From NCBI RefSeq assembly GCF_040954645.1, contig NC_092806.1, forward strand, positions 127,246,952 to 127,310,951: a DNA stretch of 64,000 nucleotides. Reading direction: 5' to 3'. A program made the translations under genes and the position numbers. This DNA is from Diabrotica undecimpunctata (taxonomy: Eukaryota > Arthropoda > Insecta > Coleoptera > Chrysomelidae). Of this stretch, positions 11,259 through 21,885 are shown piece after piece (the first letter of the stretch is position 1; every line of letters starts with the position of its first letter). The notes under the pieces are model-generated. The model was not told where the DNA came from. It saw only the letters and a list, made by a program, of their open reading frames with translations, and did not search any database.

Positions 11259-11550
11259 ATCAATAGAATAAATATATTTCACAATAATTAAAAGTCACAA
11301 TAATTCACAAAAAGATCCAAAAATATCAATCAAGAATGATAGATAAACATATAACTGTCAGCGGCACAGTGGACTAACCGCGCATGGTCCACTTAGCTTC
11401 TCAAAGATCCTATCAAATATGGAGTTCCAAAACTACTTTAGTGCAGCCATCTAGGAACCAATGGAACAATGTGGATTGGTCCACTATGCAGCTGATAGAT
11501 TTCAACTAGACGGTTAATATTCTACAATAAAACAAATTTTGAATTTTTGT

Positions 11551-11580
11551 GGGTTGGTCCGTTATTGCACTCATAGCCTC
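11551..11580 (-). repeat. Right terminal inverted repeat of the DUF7869-like transposon
   Basis: Plus strand reads GGGTTGGTCCGTTATTGCAC then TCATAGCCTC, the complement of 8619-8648. Confidence 0.85.
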
Positions 11581-11959
11581 AATTATCCTCATCTATTAGC
11601 GAGATAACCATTTTGTGTAGTCTGTGTGTTTATGTGTGTGTGTGTGTTGAGTAAATACAACAACAAAACAATGTCTCTGTTTAGACGAGTACCGATCAGA
11701 TGAACGAAAGAATTTTTATAGAAAAATTTACATCCACGGCCTGCTTCGGACTCACGAAATTTGGGTACACATAAGCTCATCACCAATTAGCATACATACC
11801 CTTGTAGATAGTACAAATTCATCATCGTAATAAAACCAGAGATTTTAAAATAGAGTGGATTTAGTAGGGTTTTAACTTAACTCACTATTAATATGTTTAA
11901 CAATAATTAATCCATTGACCCGAGTTGAAAGTACGTATTGGTGACCTAGACAGTGTCCT

Positions 11960-12132
11960 CAGTAGCGCACCTAGAATTTGCCTCTGGGGGGGGGGGGGGT
12001 TTTGGTTGGTCACCAAAATTTTTTTGTGATGTTACCTCCATTTTGAGTCCTTAAAATGTGTAAGTAACAGTGTCGGAATAGGGTCCTGGGGGGAGGGTTT
12101 AACCCCCAGAACCCCCACTGGGTGCGCCACTG
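11960..12132. mobile_element. hAT-type MITE, 173 bp, with 8-bp target duplication
   Basis: Ends are CAGTAGCGCACCTAG on the left and its imperfect complement on the right (GGGTGCGCCACTG). They are bracketed by a perfect 8-bp direct repeat AGTGTCCT (11952-11959, 12133-12140). Eight-base duplications and CAGTGGCG-like ends are hallmarks of hAT elements. The interior has a G-run at about 11986-11999 and a C-rich counterpart. No coding capacity. Confidence 0.88.
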
Positions 12133-12140
12133 AGTGTCCT

Positions 12141-13799
12141 TGGTTCATAAACAATAACATTTAAGCTGCCATTGAAAAGACACAAGTATTTAGATATTTA
12201 TAGGTATAAATACGGTACATATCGTATCGTAGGGGATATTAGACTAGAAGCAATCAGTAATAATTAGTCATTGTAGATATAAGGTATTTCACAAGTTAGC
12301 GTACGTCGATGTATTATTTATACGTTACGGCTGATATTGTAAACAGTCGTTAACCTACTGTATATAAATAAATATAGTGTTTAAAATGTAAAGTAGTGAT
12401 AAATAATTAATAAACTCTCTAACATCGCTTCTATACCACATAACGATCTTTTTGTAATACACCGCAGGGATTTGCAATCTGATCACTGGCTTACTTGCAC
12501 TCCGTGGCAGGTAAAGACCATAAATACTTGCAAACCGCCAAGGTATGGTAATTTAAAACTTCAAACGCAATGCGTTGGCTGATGTTTGCGATATCTACCT
12601 AAAAATATGCGAAAAGAAAAATTTCTCTTCATTAGCCCTTCTTCCTTCAACATGGATAGCAATTTCCTCAGCGTGGGACACCCGATATAAATATATTAGT
12701 TAAATTTTAAAGCAATTTGCTTAAAATAATTTCTGTATTTAATAGATTACCACGTCAACAAGAACAGTAACAGGCAAATGCTGGTGATAAGGTTACGGGT
12801 CTCCCAAGGATGCCGGTGATCAGTTTGCTATATCTCTTAAAGTCTAATAATTTTATGGAGGGCTATAAAATGATAGTTCATACACGTCCTGAAATTTTAC
12901 TTGATACTTTATCAGTCCACTACCAAGGCATTATATTTCGATATTTAATATGATAATATACTTACTATACCATCACTTCTAATCAGTCCAATACTAGAAA
13001 AAAACTACGTTGAAGAGCTTTACTATACTGAATCTTGCTAAACAGTAATGATGACAAAATAACTTCGCCCTCAACATTGCACCTGCAGATAGTAGTTGTC
13101 TTGCGTTGCTTTCAGCACATTGCAATTTTTAATCCGCATAATTCAAAACGAAAAAAAAACGATGCATTCTGGTCAAATAAAGCATTCGAATTTTTATTCC
13201 ATTCCATTTTCCTTTTTAGTCACTTTCAGTGTCCATACTTGATGTTGTCGAATAGTTTCGTGTTTCTTTTTCTAATCTTCTTTGGTGCAGGTTGTTCGCT
13301 GACTCATTCGACAGAGAATTTTTTTTATATTTTTCGTCTGTGTGACTGTTTTGTGATTTTTTTGTTATTATATTCTTCATTCTAATTGTGTCCGATAGTA
13401 GCTTCTTATAACTTCCCACATTCGCTGAGTTAAAGGTATTTTTCTTGTGGCAAATACAACATATTGTTGCTTTTTGCTTTCTACTATTTTCAAATTGTAT
13501 TGGAGCTTATAGGTGCAGAGTAAATATATTGTTAATTTTTAGACTATACACCGAACATTGGTTTAGCATAAGATCTCCATTATTCAAGTAACTTTCGTTG
13601 CTTTAATTCCAATCAAATGGTTGGGTTCTTACACCCGTACCACAAACAAATTTTTTAATGTGTTTTTTATGGAGTCCAATGTTTGGTCTCTTATGTGTTT
13701 TTATAACTTAACAACTTCTACGAAGAAAAGGGAAAATTGTGGATTTTTCCACCAAATGGGATTTCTCTTGAGTAGTGGTGCTTTTTAAAACTTGACCAT
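12141..13799. other. No gene seen; AT-rich spacer
   Basis: A TATA-like TATATAAATAAATATAG lies near 12361, but without LTR ends or a coding frame it supports nothing further. Confidence 0.4.
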
Positions 13800-13845
13800 A
13801 GCTCTGAGGATGGCTTTGTAAGCTGAAAGCGCTTCATTTGTACAC
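13800..13845 (+). ncRNA. Hammerhead-like core (Penelope-type module), diverged
   Basis: CTGAGGA (13804-13810) is followed by a short stem (GGCTT..AAGC) and then GAAA (13825-13828). This matches the CUGANGA / stem II / GAAA layout of hammerhead ribozymes. Such motifs are described in Penelope-like retroelements. The cleavage-site strand is not identifiable with confidence, so this is a relic-grade match. Confidence 0.45.
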
Positions 13846-13946
13846 ACTTTAAAAATACTTTTCCATTATTTGAAAAAAATATTGGACTCATGGAAGTTCA
13901 AAATGTAATTTTGACGCTCCCCCCTCTCGAGGAAAAACAATAAATA

Positions 13947-15113
13947 GGTGGAGCAAAAGTAATTTTTGGAAAACGCTATAACTTTTGCAAATGGCGTCAA
14001 CTGTAAATTCAGTTTTGATATTTGTGAAGTAAATAAACGTAGAATACAAATCGACAAGTCATGAACCTAGGCGGAATAATTTTTTCCATTTTTTTGCGCC
14101 ACAATTCGTCGGTTGCATTGGCGCAGCTTGAATTTCGTCGCAGATTTCCTGGCCGTCTGACAGCAACTGGACAAACGCTGCGGTGTTTGGCCACTTAACT
14201 TGAAGAGACGGGGACAACACGAGATACTCTGGCGCCTGAGCAGCCGTTCTGCTGAGAATATCGCAGCTGCAGACAGTACATCAACTGTTAGCTGTTGACC
14301 GCCAGACGCATCTAACCTACGCTCTAACCATCCTAAATGCCAACGAAGAGGAGAACAATTTTCCATCTAAAATTATTGTGAGCTATGAAGCCAATTTCCA
14401 TCTTAGCTGCTACGTCAATGCAACGTCAAAAAAATTATAGTTTCTAGAGCACCAAATATCGGTGTATTGCCCAAGAAGAGCCATTACACCCGCACAAAGT
14501 TACTGCGTGGTGTGCTGGTTACACTAAAAGAATCATCGGGCCTTTTTTTTTAACGTCTCAGGCCAAACGAGAATTGTGAACGGCGCGCGCTACGGAGCCA
14601 TGATTACCAAATTTTTTTCTTCCTCAATTAAATGAATTGGGACTGGAGAACATGTGGTTCTAACAGGATGGTACAACGGCGCACACTGCTCAAGCCACAA
14701 CCGATATTCTGAACGAAGCATTTTCGGGTCGCCTAATCTCTGGTTTTGGTGATTTGGCCGGCCAGATCACCCGAATTAATCATCCTAGACTTCTTTTTAT
14801 GGAGTTTTTTGTCACTGGTTTACGCCAAAAACACAACAACCCTTCGACTGTTGAAGCCCTTAAGCAGAATGCTCGCCAGGAAAGCGAGAAGCTGTCGAGC
14901 GAAGTTCTGACAAAATTGATGGAAAATGCCATAAAACGGGCCCGTATGGTCATCAACTCTGGCGGCGGCCACTTGACTGATATCATGTTCTCGACTTGAT
15001 GGAATGAATTCCAATGGATTATATAAACAAATTTTACAAGCAGAATCAAAGTTTTTCATTAAAAAAAATATAGCAAAAGAACATAGGTCGATTATTACTT
15101 TTGTCCCACCTTG
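13947..15113 (+). mobile_element. mariner-like element relic, ~1.17 kb
   Basis: The ends are short inverted repeats: GGTGGAGCAAAAGTAAT at 13947 and the complement of GGTGGGACAAAAGTAAT ending at 15110. TA lies at or within a few bases of both sides, so the boundary is uncertain by about 5 bp. The interior is a decayed transposase on the plus strand. Confidence 0.75.
14085..15000 (+). pseudogene. mariner-like transposase relic
   Basis: Plus-strand order: an N-terminal HTH remnant (ALAQLEFRRRFPGRLTATG), then SYEANFHLSCYVN, where the family has SDEAHF, so the first catalytic Asp is Tyr. Next are EEPLHPHKVTAWCAGYT, IIGPFFFNVSGQ and VNGARYGAMITKFF. QDGTTAHTAQATTDIL near 14670 carries the second Asp, and LDFFLWSF in a shifted frame near 14793 carries the third. 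About 39 residues separate these last two Asp if one base is removed at the frameshift. The C-terminus (ENAIKRARMVINSGGGHLTD) ends at 15000. Two stops and at least one frameshift make it inactive. Confidence 0.78.
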
Positions 15114-15280
15114 TATATTCTACATTGCAATGGAGATTCATGGAGGGTAAAAGGAGAAAATTAGGATATAGGAAGCACTCGTTCTGAAAAGTGGTTTGAG
15201 AATACATTAATATAAAAAGTATTAGCATAATAGTGTTATCATTCCCAGTTAATATGAACAAAAAAATAGTAATTCTATTA

Positions 15281-16251
15281 TAGTCCAGTCGTCAGAGAGT
15301 TGACCTCTAAAAATTATACGAACAAACTGAATTTTGCGGAGAATATTAATTTTGGGACACCAAAAAAGATGCAATAAAGTTTACCACTTTTACCCCCGGA
15401 CTTTTCCCTAAAACCTCCCTCGCAGGGGGGTAAAAACACAAAAAAAATCGATTTACCAAAAACTTGTACATCGTATAAAAAAATGTTTCAAATAAAAAAT
15501 GTAGCTGAGATATTTTAAATAAAAATGTTTATTAGCATTTTTTGTTTAGCATGAACCGTTCTCTTAGAAACAACACTTGAAGCAACCGTCGATTTTGCAT
15601 GTCAGTTACGCGCGCGAAATTAATGTTCAATAAAATTTGTATCAGCGAGACGGTAAAAATTCTTTTGAATTAATATCTTTTGATCCAAATGTCCTATCGA
15701 CAAAAAATAAGATGCGTTTTAAAGGCAAAAAGTGCAGCTTTCGTATGTAGGTTTGTATTTTGCCGAGAATAAACTCAGTTTTTATAAAGGTGTTAAATAT
15801 ATTAATATGGCGCGTTTATCGTCATTTTTGACGATTCTCGTGAGATCAATAAAATTGATCACTTTCATTAACCAGTTGTAGTAAAATTTCCAGTTTTAGA
15901 GATCAATCTTTAAAAGCTATGCCATGCAACAACCGACGGTCGCTTCAAGCGTTGTTTCTAAGCGTTGTAATTCTATACAAAAAATGTTTGTAAACATTTT
16001 TGTTTACAATTATCTCAGCTACATTTTGTATTTGAAATTTTTTTTCTGCGGTGTACAGATTCTTGGTAAATCGATTTTTTTGCGTTTTTACCCCCCTGCG
16101 AGGGAAGTTTTAGGGGGAAGCCCGTGGGTAAAAGTGGTAAACTTTTTTGCATTTTTTTTAGGGTCTCAAAATGCATATTCTCGGCAAAATTCAGCTTGTT
16201 CGTATGATTTTTAGAGGTTCAGTGGCATTTTCGTCTCTGACGGCTGGAGTA
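15281..16251. mobile_element. Foldback (long inverted repeat) element, 971 bp
   Basis: Arms of roughly 330-350 bp (15281-15610 and 15918-16251) are inverted copies. Shared blocks include CCTCTAAAAAT.ATACGAACAA, GTTTACCACTTTTACCC, CCCTCGCAGGGGGGTAAAAA and AAAAATGTAGCTGAGATA. TTA flanks both ends (15278-15280, 16252-16254), compatible with a 3-bp Harbinger-type duplication, although the palindromic context leaves this open. No protein is encoded. Transcripts across it would fold into a long hairpin. Confidence 0.85.
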
Positions 16252-17215
16252 TTAAATCCTTGATCCACGAATTTCTAATGAAGAATGATATATTTTTATA
16301 GAAGATTACACAAAACAGTTGATAGGACTTTTTAAGTTAATCAATTTTAAACCTAAATTTGTTATAGATAACATCACCAATTACTATTCTTTTACTTGCG
16401 AAATACTTGTAATGAAATACCCAAAAACTTAACACTGAAAAATAATTGTACCCTAAAAATATTCCCTTTTATTGCGTAATTATCAATTCGTCTTTTAATG
16501 TTAGCTTTTAATTTTATTATAAAGTTATGTTAATCATTTAAAAATGTGACCCGAAAAAGACTCCCAGAGCGAATGACATTTTTACAGAATTCCGAAATAG
16601 CTAGTAAAACTCAGCTACCCGCAACTAATCTATGAGAATAATCTTAAATTTATTAGACTATTATATGAATTTATTTTTATATGCACCCACGCAATAGCGT
16701 TCCTTTAGTTGAGTCATGCTTTTTTTGTTCATATGGATTTTCAACGTACGCCCATGTTTGTTTTTCCTCGAACTCATCGATTTATTTGCTCAACCGGGAA
16801 AGGAAAAACATTTAAAAGGAAGTTATGGTTTATTTTTATGTTCTCAGGGTTTTCCTTCCATTGAAAATTGTTTTCCTAATAACTAAAGATATTTGTGTGG
16901 TGGTAGTCTTATCGAAAAACATTATCCTTTGTTTTGCTGGCTAAGCAAACTAAAAGGGTGAAATTTTTGTTTGTTCCTAGATTTGTTTTTAATTGTATTT
17001 TAGTGGTTTTTAATTATTTATAGTAGGTACAAAAGAAATTTGATCAAACTCGTTGATATGATGGTTTAATTTATTTATGTACGTACGTATGTTATTTATG
17101 TAGGTAGGTACATAATTATTTATTATTATTTACAAATAATGTTAACATTATAGTTACGGAAATTGTGATATTTTAAAGCAGTAATCAAATAAACGAAAGG
17201 CAAAAAATCATCAGG
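16252..17215. other. No gene seen; AT-rich spacer
   Basis: Simple motifs such as GTACGTACGTATG near 17079 only. Confidence 0.4.
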
Positions 17216-18060
17216 AACTTTGTAACAGTAGCTTTTTTCTGAAAGCTGTTAGTTCTACACCAGTAGTACTGCAGCCAATTAGCTTATTGTACAACTTCCA
17301 TTGTCTACCATATAAGTCCTCGAGACTTCGGCAGATCTGCTATATATAAGCTCTCCGTCAACACTCGATGGGCCCTTTTTTGGCACTGGTATAATCAACG
17401 CTCTTGCCTCAAGACGAAAGAGAACTCTCCTTTACCAATAGTAAGTTCTGCGAAATGCCATTAAGAGAGTTATAGTTACGACCGCACGAGGGGGCCTGGG
17501 GGAGCTCATAAGAGCACAACGTTGAAATGTCTGATTTTCCGAGAAGGATGCGATAGACTCTAGTACTTTGAACTTGCTAGCAAGTTTGACAGATTGCCGC
17601 CGAGGGGCCTACTCCTCTACCACTTATCTCCAGCACGCTTATGTGGAGCGAAAGTAGAGTGGTCCCACATGAGCTCGTCTCGGATACTAGTAACGCATCC
17701 CGTTCACCAGTGCGACTTATGGACTTGTCCCGCTTCTAGCAGCTCTCATACCGACTACCGACACCTTAAACGACGGCCACGTTACTATTCCTACGTACGG
17801 GACGTAAGTACTAGTTCGCGCCCTGTGCTCGTTGCTACGATCCAGACACCTCTAGCGACGGCTCACCATCTCTCGTTCCTTTCCATTAGTCGGCTTTTAC
17901 GACTTGTAGAGACCAGCACACTAGCAGTATTCGGTTCGTCCTTTCTCTCCGAAGAGTTACTTGGACTGACAGTTGCTAGACGGCCAGACATCCCATTGGT
18001 CGCCTCTTACGACTGGTAGGGACTAGCACTTTAGTGGTATTCTTTTAGTCCATTTGCTCG
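17216..18060. repeat. Unidentified, relatively GC-rich repeat-like block
   Basis: Base composition is clearly less AT-rich than the flanks. Two stretches about 115 bp apart (17890-17948 and 18006-18055) are diverged copies of one another (TTACGACT.GTAG.GAC.AGCAC). A 141-codon plus-strand frame at 17594-18019 lacks any recognisable domain. I cannot name the element. Confidence 0.4.
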
Positions 18061-19045
18061 TAGGAATGAATCTACTAGGACTAGGCCGCACGCTATACAG
18101 CCGAAAACTCTCTTTTTGTCTCGTGCCATTTTATTTCCACGAGTTAAGACGAAATACTGTAAAGCACATCAGTGCACCCATGCTGTGCCAAGACTATTAT
18201 CAACAAGGGTTTGCCAGCTCTCTGTGACATTGCTTAGGCTACCCTTTTCGTCCTGTATCATACATCCCCTCGGAACGATGATGTTACACCTCTGAACTAT
18301 ATTATGTTCCAAGTTGATACGTGGGTGTTTATTTGGTTATACCTTATTCACACCAGTCTTATATAAACATAAGAACAATGCTATTAGCCATTGAAACACA
18401 GTATAACAGTTTCAAATGGGCACGGTTAAGCTGTAACGATCCAAAAAATCTATATATATTTTTTTATTTTTACTTAATTCAGACCGCAGTAACTTTTATG
18501 CGCTCCCTGTAAACTTATTTTCGTTTTAAATAATGTAAACATAAAAATTGTTTTCGTCAAACGATCCTTAAAGTTGTAACTTGTTCTGGAACTTCTTTTC
18601 TATTGGTCTCATTGGTGATGATGGTCTTGATGGTTCTGATTTAACCATACGATTCAACGACAAAATTTCGATGGGAAAGGAACGTTCGCGAAGAGGAGCG
18701 TGTCATTCTGCTTATGCCCACAGATCGAATCACATGTGTTGTTTTTCCCGAAGAAATCCGTCAGGTGAATCGTTATAATTTTGCTATAAGCTATGTTCTA
18801 ACGGTTTTAATGTAGATAGGGTATTAACAACTTCTTCTTTCACTTCTTTACAGAAGGAAACAATTAGTGATCTTTACCTTCAAATATTGGACTGCTGTGT
18901 TGGTCTTAATATACTATTGATCTTACAATTTTATTTTTGTTGTAACGTTATGAACGTCACATCTTTATTAATTTATATTTGAATAATTATTTTATTTTAA
19001 ATATGTAAAAAAGAAATAAAATAAGACTTACTCACAACCAATTTA
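18061..19045. other. No gene seen; AT-rich spacer
   Basis: Short frames without recognisable similarity. Confidence 0.4.
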
Positions 19046-19057
19046 ATTTTACCACCA

Positions 19058-19106
19058 AAACGACCGGTTTCGCTTACTACACTTTGCTAAGCATCTTCAG
19101 GTCTAA
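19058..19106 (-). ncRNA. Hammerhead-like core (Penelope-type module)
   Basis: On the minus strand CTGAAGA (19100-19094) is followed by a 5-bp stem GCTTA..TAAGC and then GAAAC, leading into CGGTCGTTTTGGTGG. This fits the CUGANGA / stem II / GAAA pattern. GAAACCGGTCG downstream is typical of the 3' part of Penelope-like hammerhead repeats. No reverse transcriptase is attached here. Confidence 0.55.
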
Positions 19107-19109
19107 CGG

Positions 19110-20980
19110 TACCACGTAAATTAAATGCTAAAATTACAAAGCCCATATTAGGGTGCTGTCTTATAAAGATAAAAATTATAGTAATTATGCCAATATTACA
19201 TGTCTGTGATTATTAATATGAATAAAATTGATGAAGCAAACAAAGTAAAAACAACAAATTGGTATAAGATAATCTATTGAATTGAAATAAATTAGTAAAT
19301 ATCCAAAATACTATTTACATGCCGGTACAAGAATTATTAATTAATGATTCGTGAAACATAGTTCAAACTATCCTGGATTGCTGGTGATGGGTGATCATCT
19401 GTTTTATTGTAACTGTTTGTTAATTAGCGGGGAAGTTCTTGGGGGAACTTCCCCGCTTATGGAGAACTAAGTTGGATTATGGATGATCATTTATTAAATA
19501 GTGGATTATTTTTGACTGCGGACACTATAAAATCCTATTTCATATCATCACTTCGCTTTTCGCTTTTCGATCCAGTGCCTTTCCATATCATGAAAAAAGT
19601 TCTTTTCTGTGGCATATTTCCTTTAATCCAAAATATAATAAACTTCAACTTACTTTGAAGATTAAAATCCTGAGTTGAAGAAATGTCAAAGGCCGTAGAA
19701 TTTCCTATAGTAAGGACTATATTTGGCGGAATTGATCTGCACCAAAAGAGAAATTGAATAAATAGTACATCACACTTTAGTAACAAAAATTAAATAGAAA
19801 AGAAACTGGCTCTTGGCCCAAAGACGTAAGGAAGTAGATATTTGCTAAGGACACCACGGAACTTAGCAATATGAGATACTTATAGCTTATCTTCAATAAC
19901 TGAGAAGGCAAACAAAAAGGAAAGTAGTTTCGGTTTAAAAAATAAAAAAGTCATATTTTTATTTTAAAACTCACTTTGATCTACATTATTGAAAACATAA
20001 AAAAGAAAGAAAGCATCGATTTGTATAACACAAAACATCTATTTATTAAAACGTTTAATAAATCGTTCCCACCATCTTTTTACCTGATTTATTTGGTTTG
20101 CAGGAACTATTCCCACAAGATAACCAAGGTCTTCTTTATTTGCCTATAATTTTCCAGAATAATAGTCTTTTTTATAAAAAAAAGTATTCGCGACGGCCCC
20201 GTAAATCACACAAGAAACACGATATGTATTATTCTGACAGTTGCCATGGGGAATGTTAGTTACCGCCATCTAGATTGTTTTGCTGCCGCTTGCAGACGGC
20301 AAGAGTTACAGGAAGTCCTGCCTGAAATCTGGAGTGGGAGGGGATGATAATAGCATAGTCTTTCATGACTATATAATGAATTGCAGCGGCATTTCTCTTA
20401 GTTCTCGTAATTCTTTATAAATATCTCAGAATCGTGTGTTAAATCTTGTTTGCGTGTTGCTGTGTCATTATTTATTAGAGCTATTTGCTCCCTGACCTTG
20501 TTTTATAACGGGAGGAGAAAATTCTGAAGAGTTGAATTCAGTAACAAAACAATTAAATGGGTAAAGATATTTCAGGGAAGTACGGATTTGGAGGGCATTT
20601 AGCTAAGTAATAAAAGTGAAACTAATACAGCTTTTCGGATAATTTCGATAGATCGCTTAAACTGGTACAAAAAATTAAAAAACTGAATAAGAATGAAAGG
20701 TAAAGGTGAGTATTTACCGGCACCAAACAATATGCATTCGACAAATAACTTTAAAGTATTTTTAGTGCTACTTTCATAAGCGTGAATCGTTAGCTAACAA
20801 ATATATGAAATCTAGAACAAGCTAGACGTTTCGTAAACAAGTAACTAATAGGTAACTAGATATTTAAATTAACTGTACTACATTATGAAGGGAAAATGGC
20901 AATTACTACATACGCCACTGTATTAAGGAGTGTTTTGAGGAGAAGAATATCAAGAATTCAATTTTTCTTTAAGATCTACT
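19110..20980. other. No gene seen; AT-rich spacer with one strong hairpin
   Basis: Contains the hairpin at 19426-19457 and a short CpG-bearing segment near 20180-20330 that I cannot assign. Otherwise unremarkable. Confidence 0.4.
19426..19457. other. Perfect 13-bp stem hairpin
   Basis: AGCGGGGAAGTTC, a 6-base loop TTGGGG, then GAACTTCCCCGCT. It is GC-rich in an AT-rich setting. Flanking TGATCATC and GATGATCA words suggest a wider imperfect palindrome, possibly a decayed small inverted-repeat element. Confidence 0.8.
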
Positions 20981-20984
20981 CAAA

Positions 20985-21400
20985 AATTCTTCTTCTTTTA
21001 GTGGAGACATGCCTCTGTCTGTTTTTCAATGTGCCTCCAGTAAGTTGTCGTTCCATCGTTTTCGTGGGCTTCCTACTGATCATCTTCCTATTGGGGAACC
21101 GTCTCTTGCCGTCTTTACTACTCTATTTGTTGTCATTCGGCTTATATGATCGTTCCATTCTACTCTTCTATTTCTTACCCAGTTCTTGATGTTCTCCACG
21201 TTGCATCTACGTCATATAACTGTACTTCTAGCTCTGTCCCATAGTGTCTTGCCATCAATTTTTCTCAATGTTTTATCTCTGCTCTTCTAACATCCTTTTT
21301 GTCCTCTCTGTGTCAGGTGCAACTCTGCTATCAACAAGTCCTCGTAGACACTTTGTCTCAGGACCAGCAACCTCCTGTAAAGTCTTACCACTCTTACTTT
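20985..21400 (-). pseudogene. LINE C-terminal fragment
   Basis: The minus strand reads LRKIDGKTLWDRARSTVI, then ENIKNWVRNRRVEWNDHISR, TTNRVVKTARDGSPIGRRSV and GRPRKRWNDNLLEAH. This is the typical post-RT region of LINE proteins (W.NHI.RM..NR....R...P.GRR..GRPR.RW). Stops interrupt it and no RT core is attached. Confidence 0.75.
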
Positions 21401-21483
21401 ACTTAGAGTCTATGTTATCAATTCCAATTTTAACTTTAACATCATAACATAAGATCCAATAATGTAACCTAAATTCAAATTAA

Positions 21484-21760
21484 TGTAGCGTTTTTAAATA
21501 ACACGAGCGGTTCGAATTTATATAAATATATTTATTTATAAGTTTACAGTTCGGTACTCTCTTATCAACTGAACCCCTGTCATAACATCGTTACATATAT
21601 ATACCAAAGTTACTATGTTCTAGAAGATTCTGAGGAGCCCACCTCTAATTCGCCTACGTGATGGGTTGTTCTCTCTCGCACTCGATACATCGCGAAGGTT
21701 CTCGATGCCTTTTCGAGATGCAACCGTTACATGGGCCATGCCGAGAGCATGTTCGTAACA
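21484..21760 (-). mobile_element. Solo LTR, 277 bp, Ty3/gypsy type
   Basis: Bounded by TG...CA on either strand (TGTAGCG at the left, CGTAACA at the right). It is flanked by a perfect 4-bp direct repeat TTAA (21480-21483, 21761-21764). In minus orientation it begins TGTTACGAACATG and carries CTGTAAACTTATAAATAAATA with a polyA-signal-like AATAAA near its end. It has no internal domain, so it is consistent with LTR-LTR recombination. Superfamily inferred from the 4-bp duplication and the sequence style. Confidence 0.75.
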
Positions 21761-21764
21761 TTAA

Positions 21765-21885
21765 TAACATTTAACGGGTTTTTACCCAAATATTTAGTGG
21801 CTCAAAACATGTACATCTAGACACACTGATGATGGAATATGGATTCCGAAAACGTTTTGTGTGAAAAGAATTTTTAAATAAATTT
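21765..21885 (+). ncRNA. Hammerhead-like core in a dispersed Penelope-type repeat
   Basis: CTGATGA (21826-21832), T, a perfect 5-bp stem GGAAT-ATGG-ATTCC, then GAAA (21848-21851). This is the best hammerhead-core match in the window. The surrounding 100 bp (ACCCAAATATTTAGTGGCTC, AACATGTACATCTAGACACA) recurs inverted at 51095-51215, so it belongs to a dispersed element. The cleavage triplet and stem I/III pairing are not clear by eye. Confidence 0.6.

Larger units (their letters stand above)
8619..11580 (-). mobile_element. DNA transposon encoding a DUF7869-like protein, 2962 bp, complete ends
   Basis: Inverted repeats of 30 bp lie at both ends (GAGGCTATGAGTGCAATAAC inward on the left, its complement on the right), differing at about two positions. 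AATT flanks both ends (8615-8618, 11581-11584). This could be a 4-bp target duplication or, being palindromic, part of the repeat. The interior holds one large minus-strand gene. GGTTGGTCC-type motifs recur under both ends (8829, 11371, 11477), as in transposons with subterminal transposase-binding sites. The gene family is known mainly as an uncharacterised, repetitive protein family in insect gene sets. Finding it bracketed by inverted repeats argues that it is a transposase. The copy looks young because only two stop codons interrupt 638 codons. Confidence 0.8.

Noticed and set aside
12140..12480. Possible LTR (TATA-like box and AT-rich body)
   Set aside because: No matching TG..CA ends or flanking duplication could be found.
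17330..17420. Minus-strand RT-like text (LIIPVPKKG)
   Set aside because: Only one short motif matches; neighbouring RT blocks are absent.
17594..18019. 141-codon open frame on the plus strand
   Set aside because: No recognisable domain, and it lies in repeat-like sequence; the openness follows from base composition.
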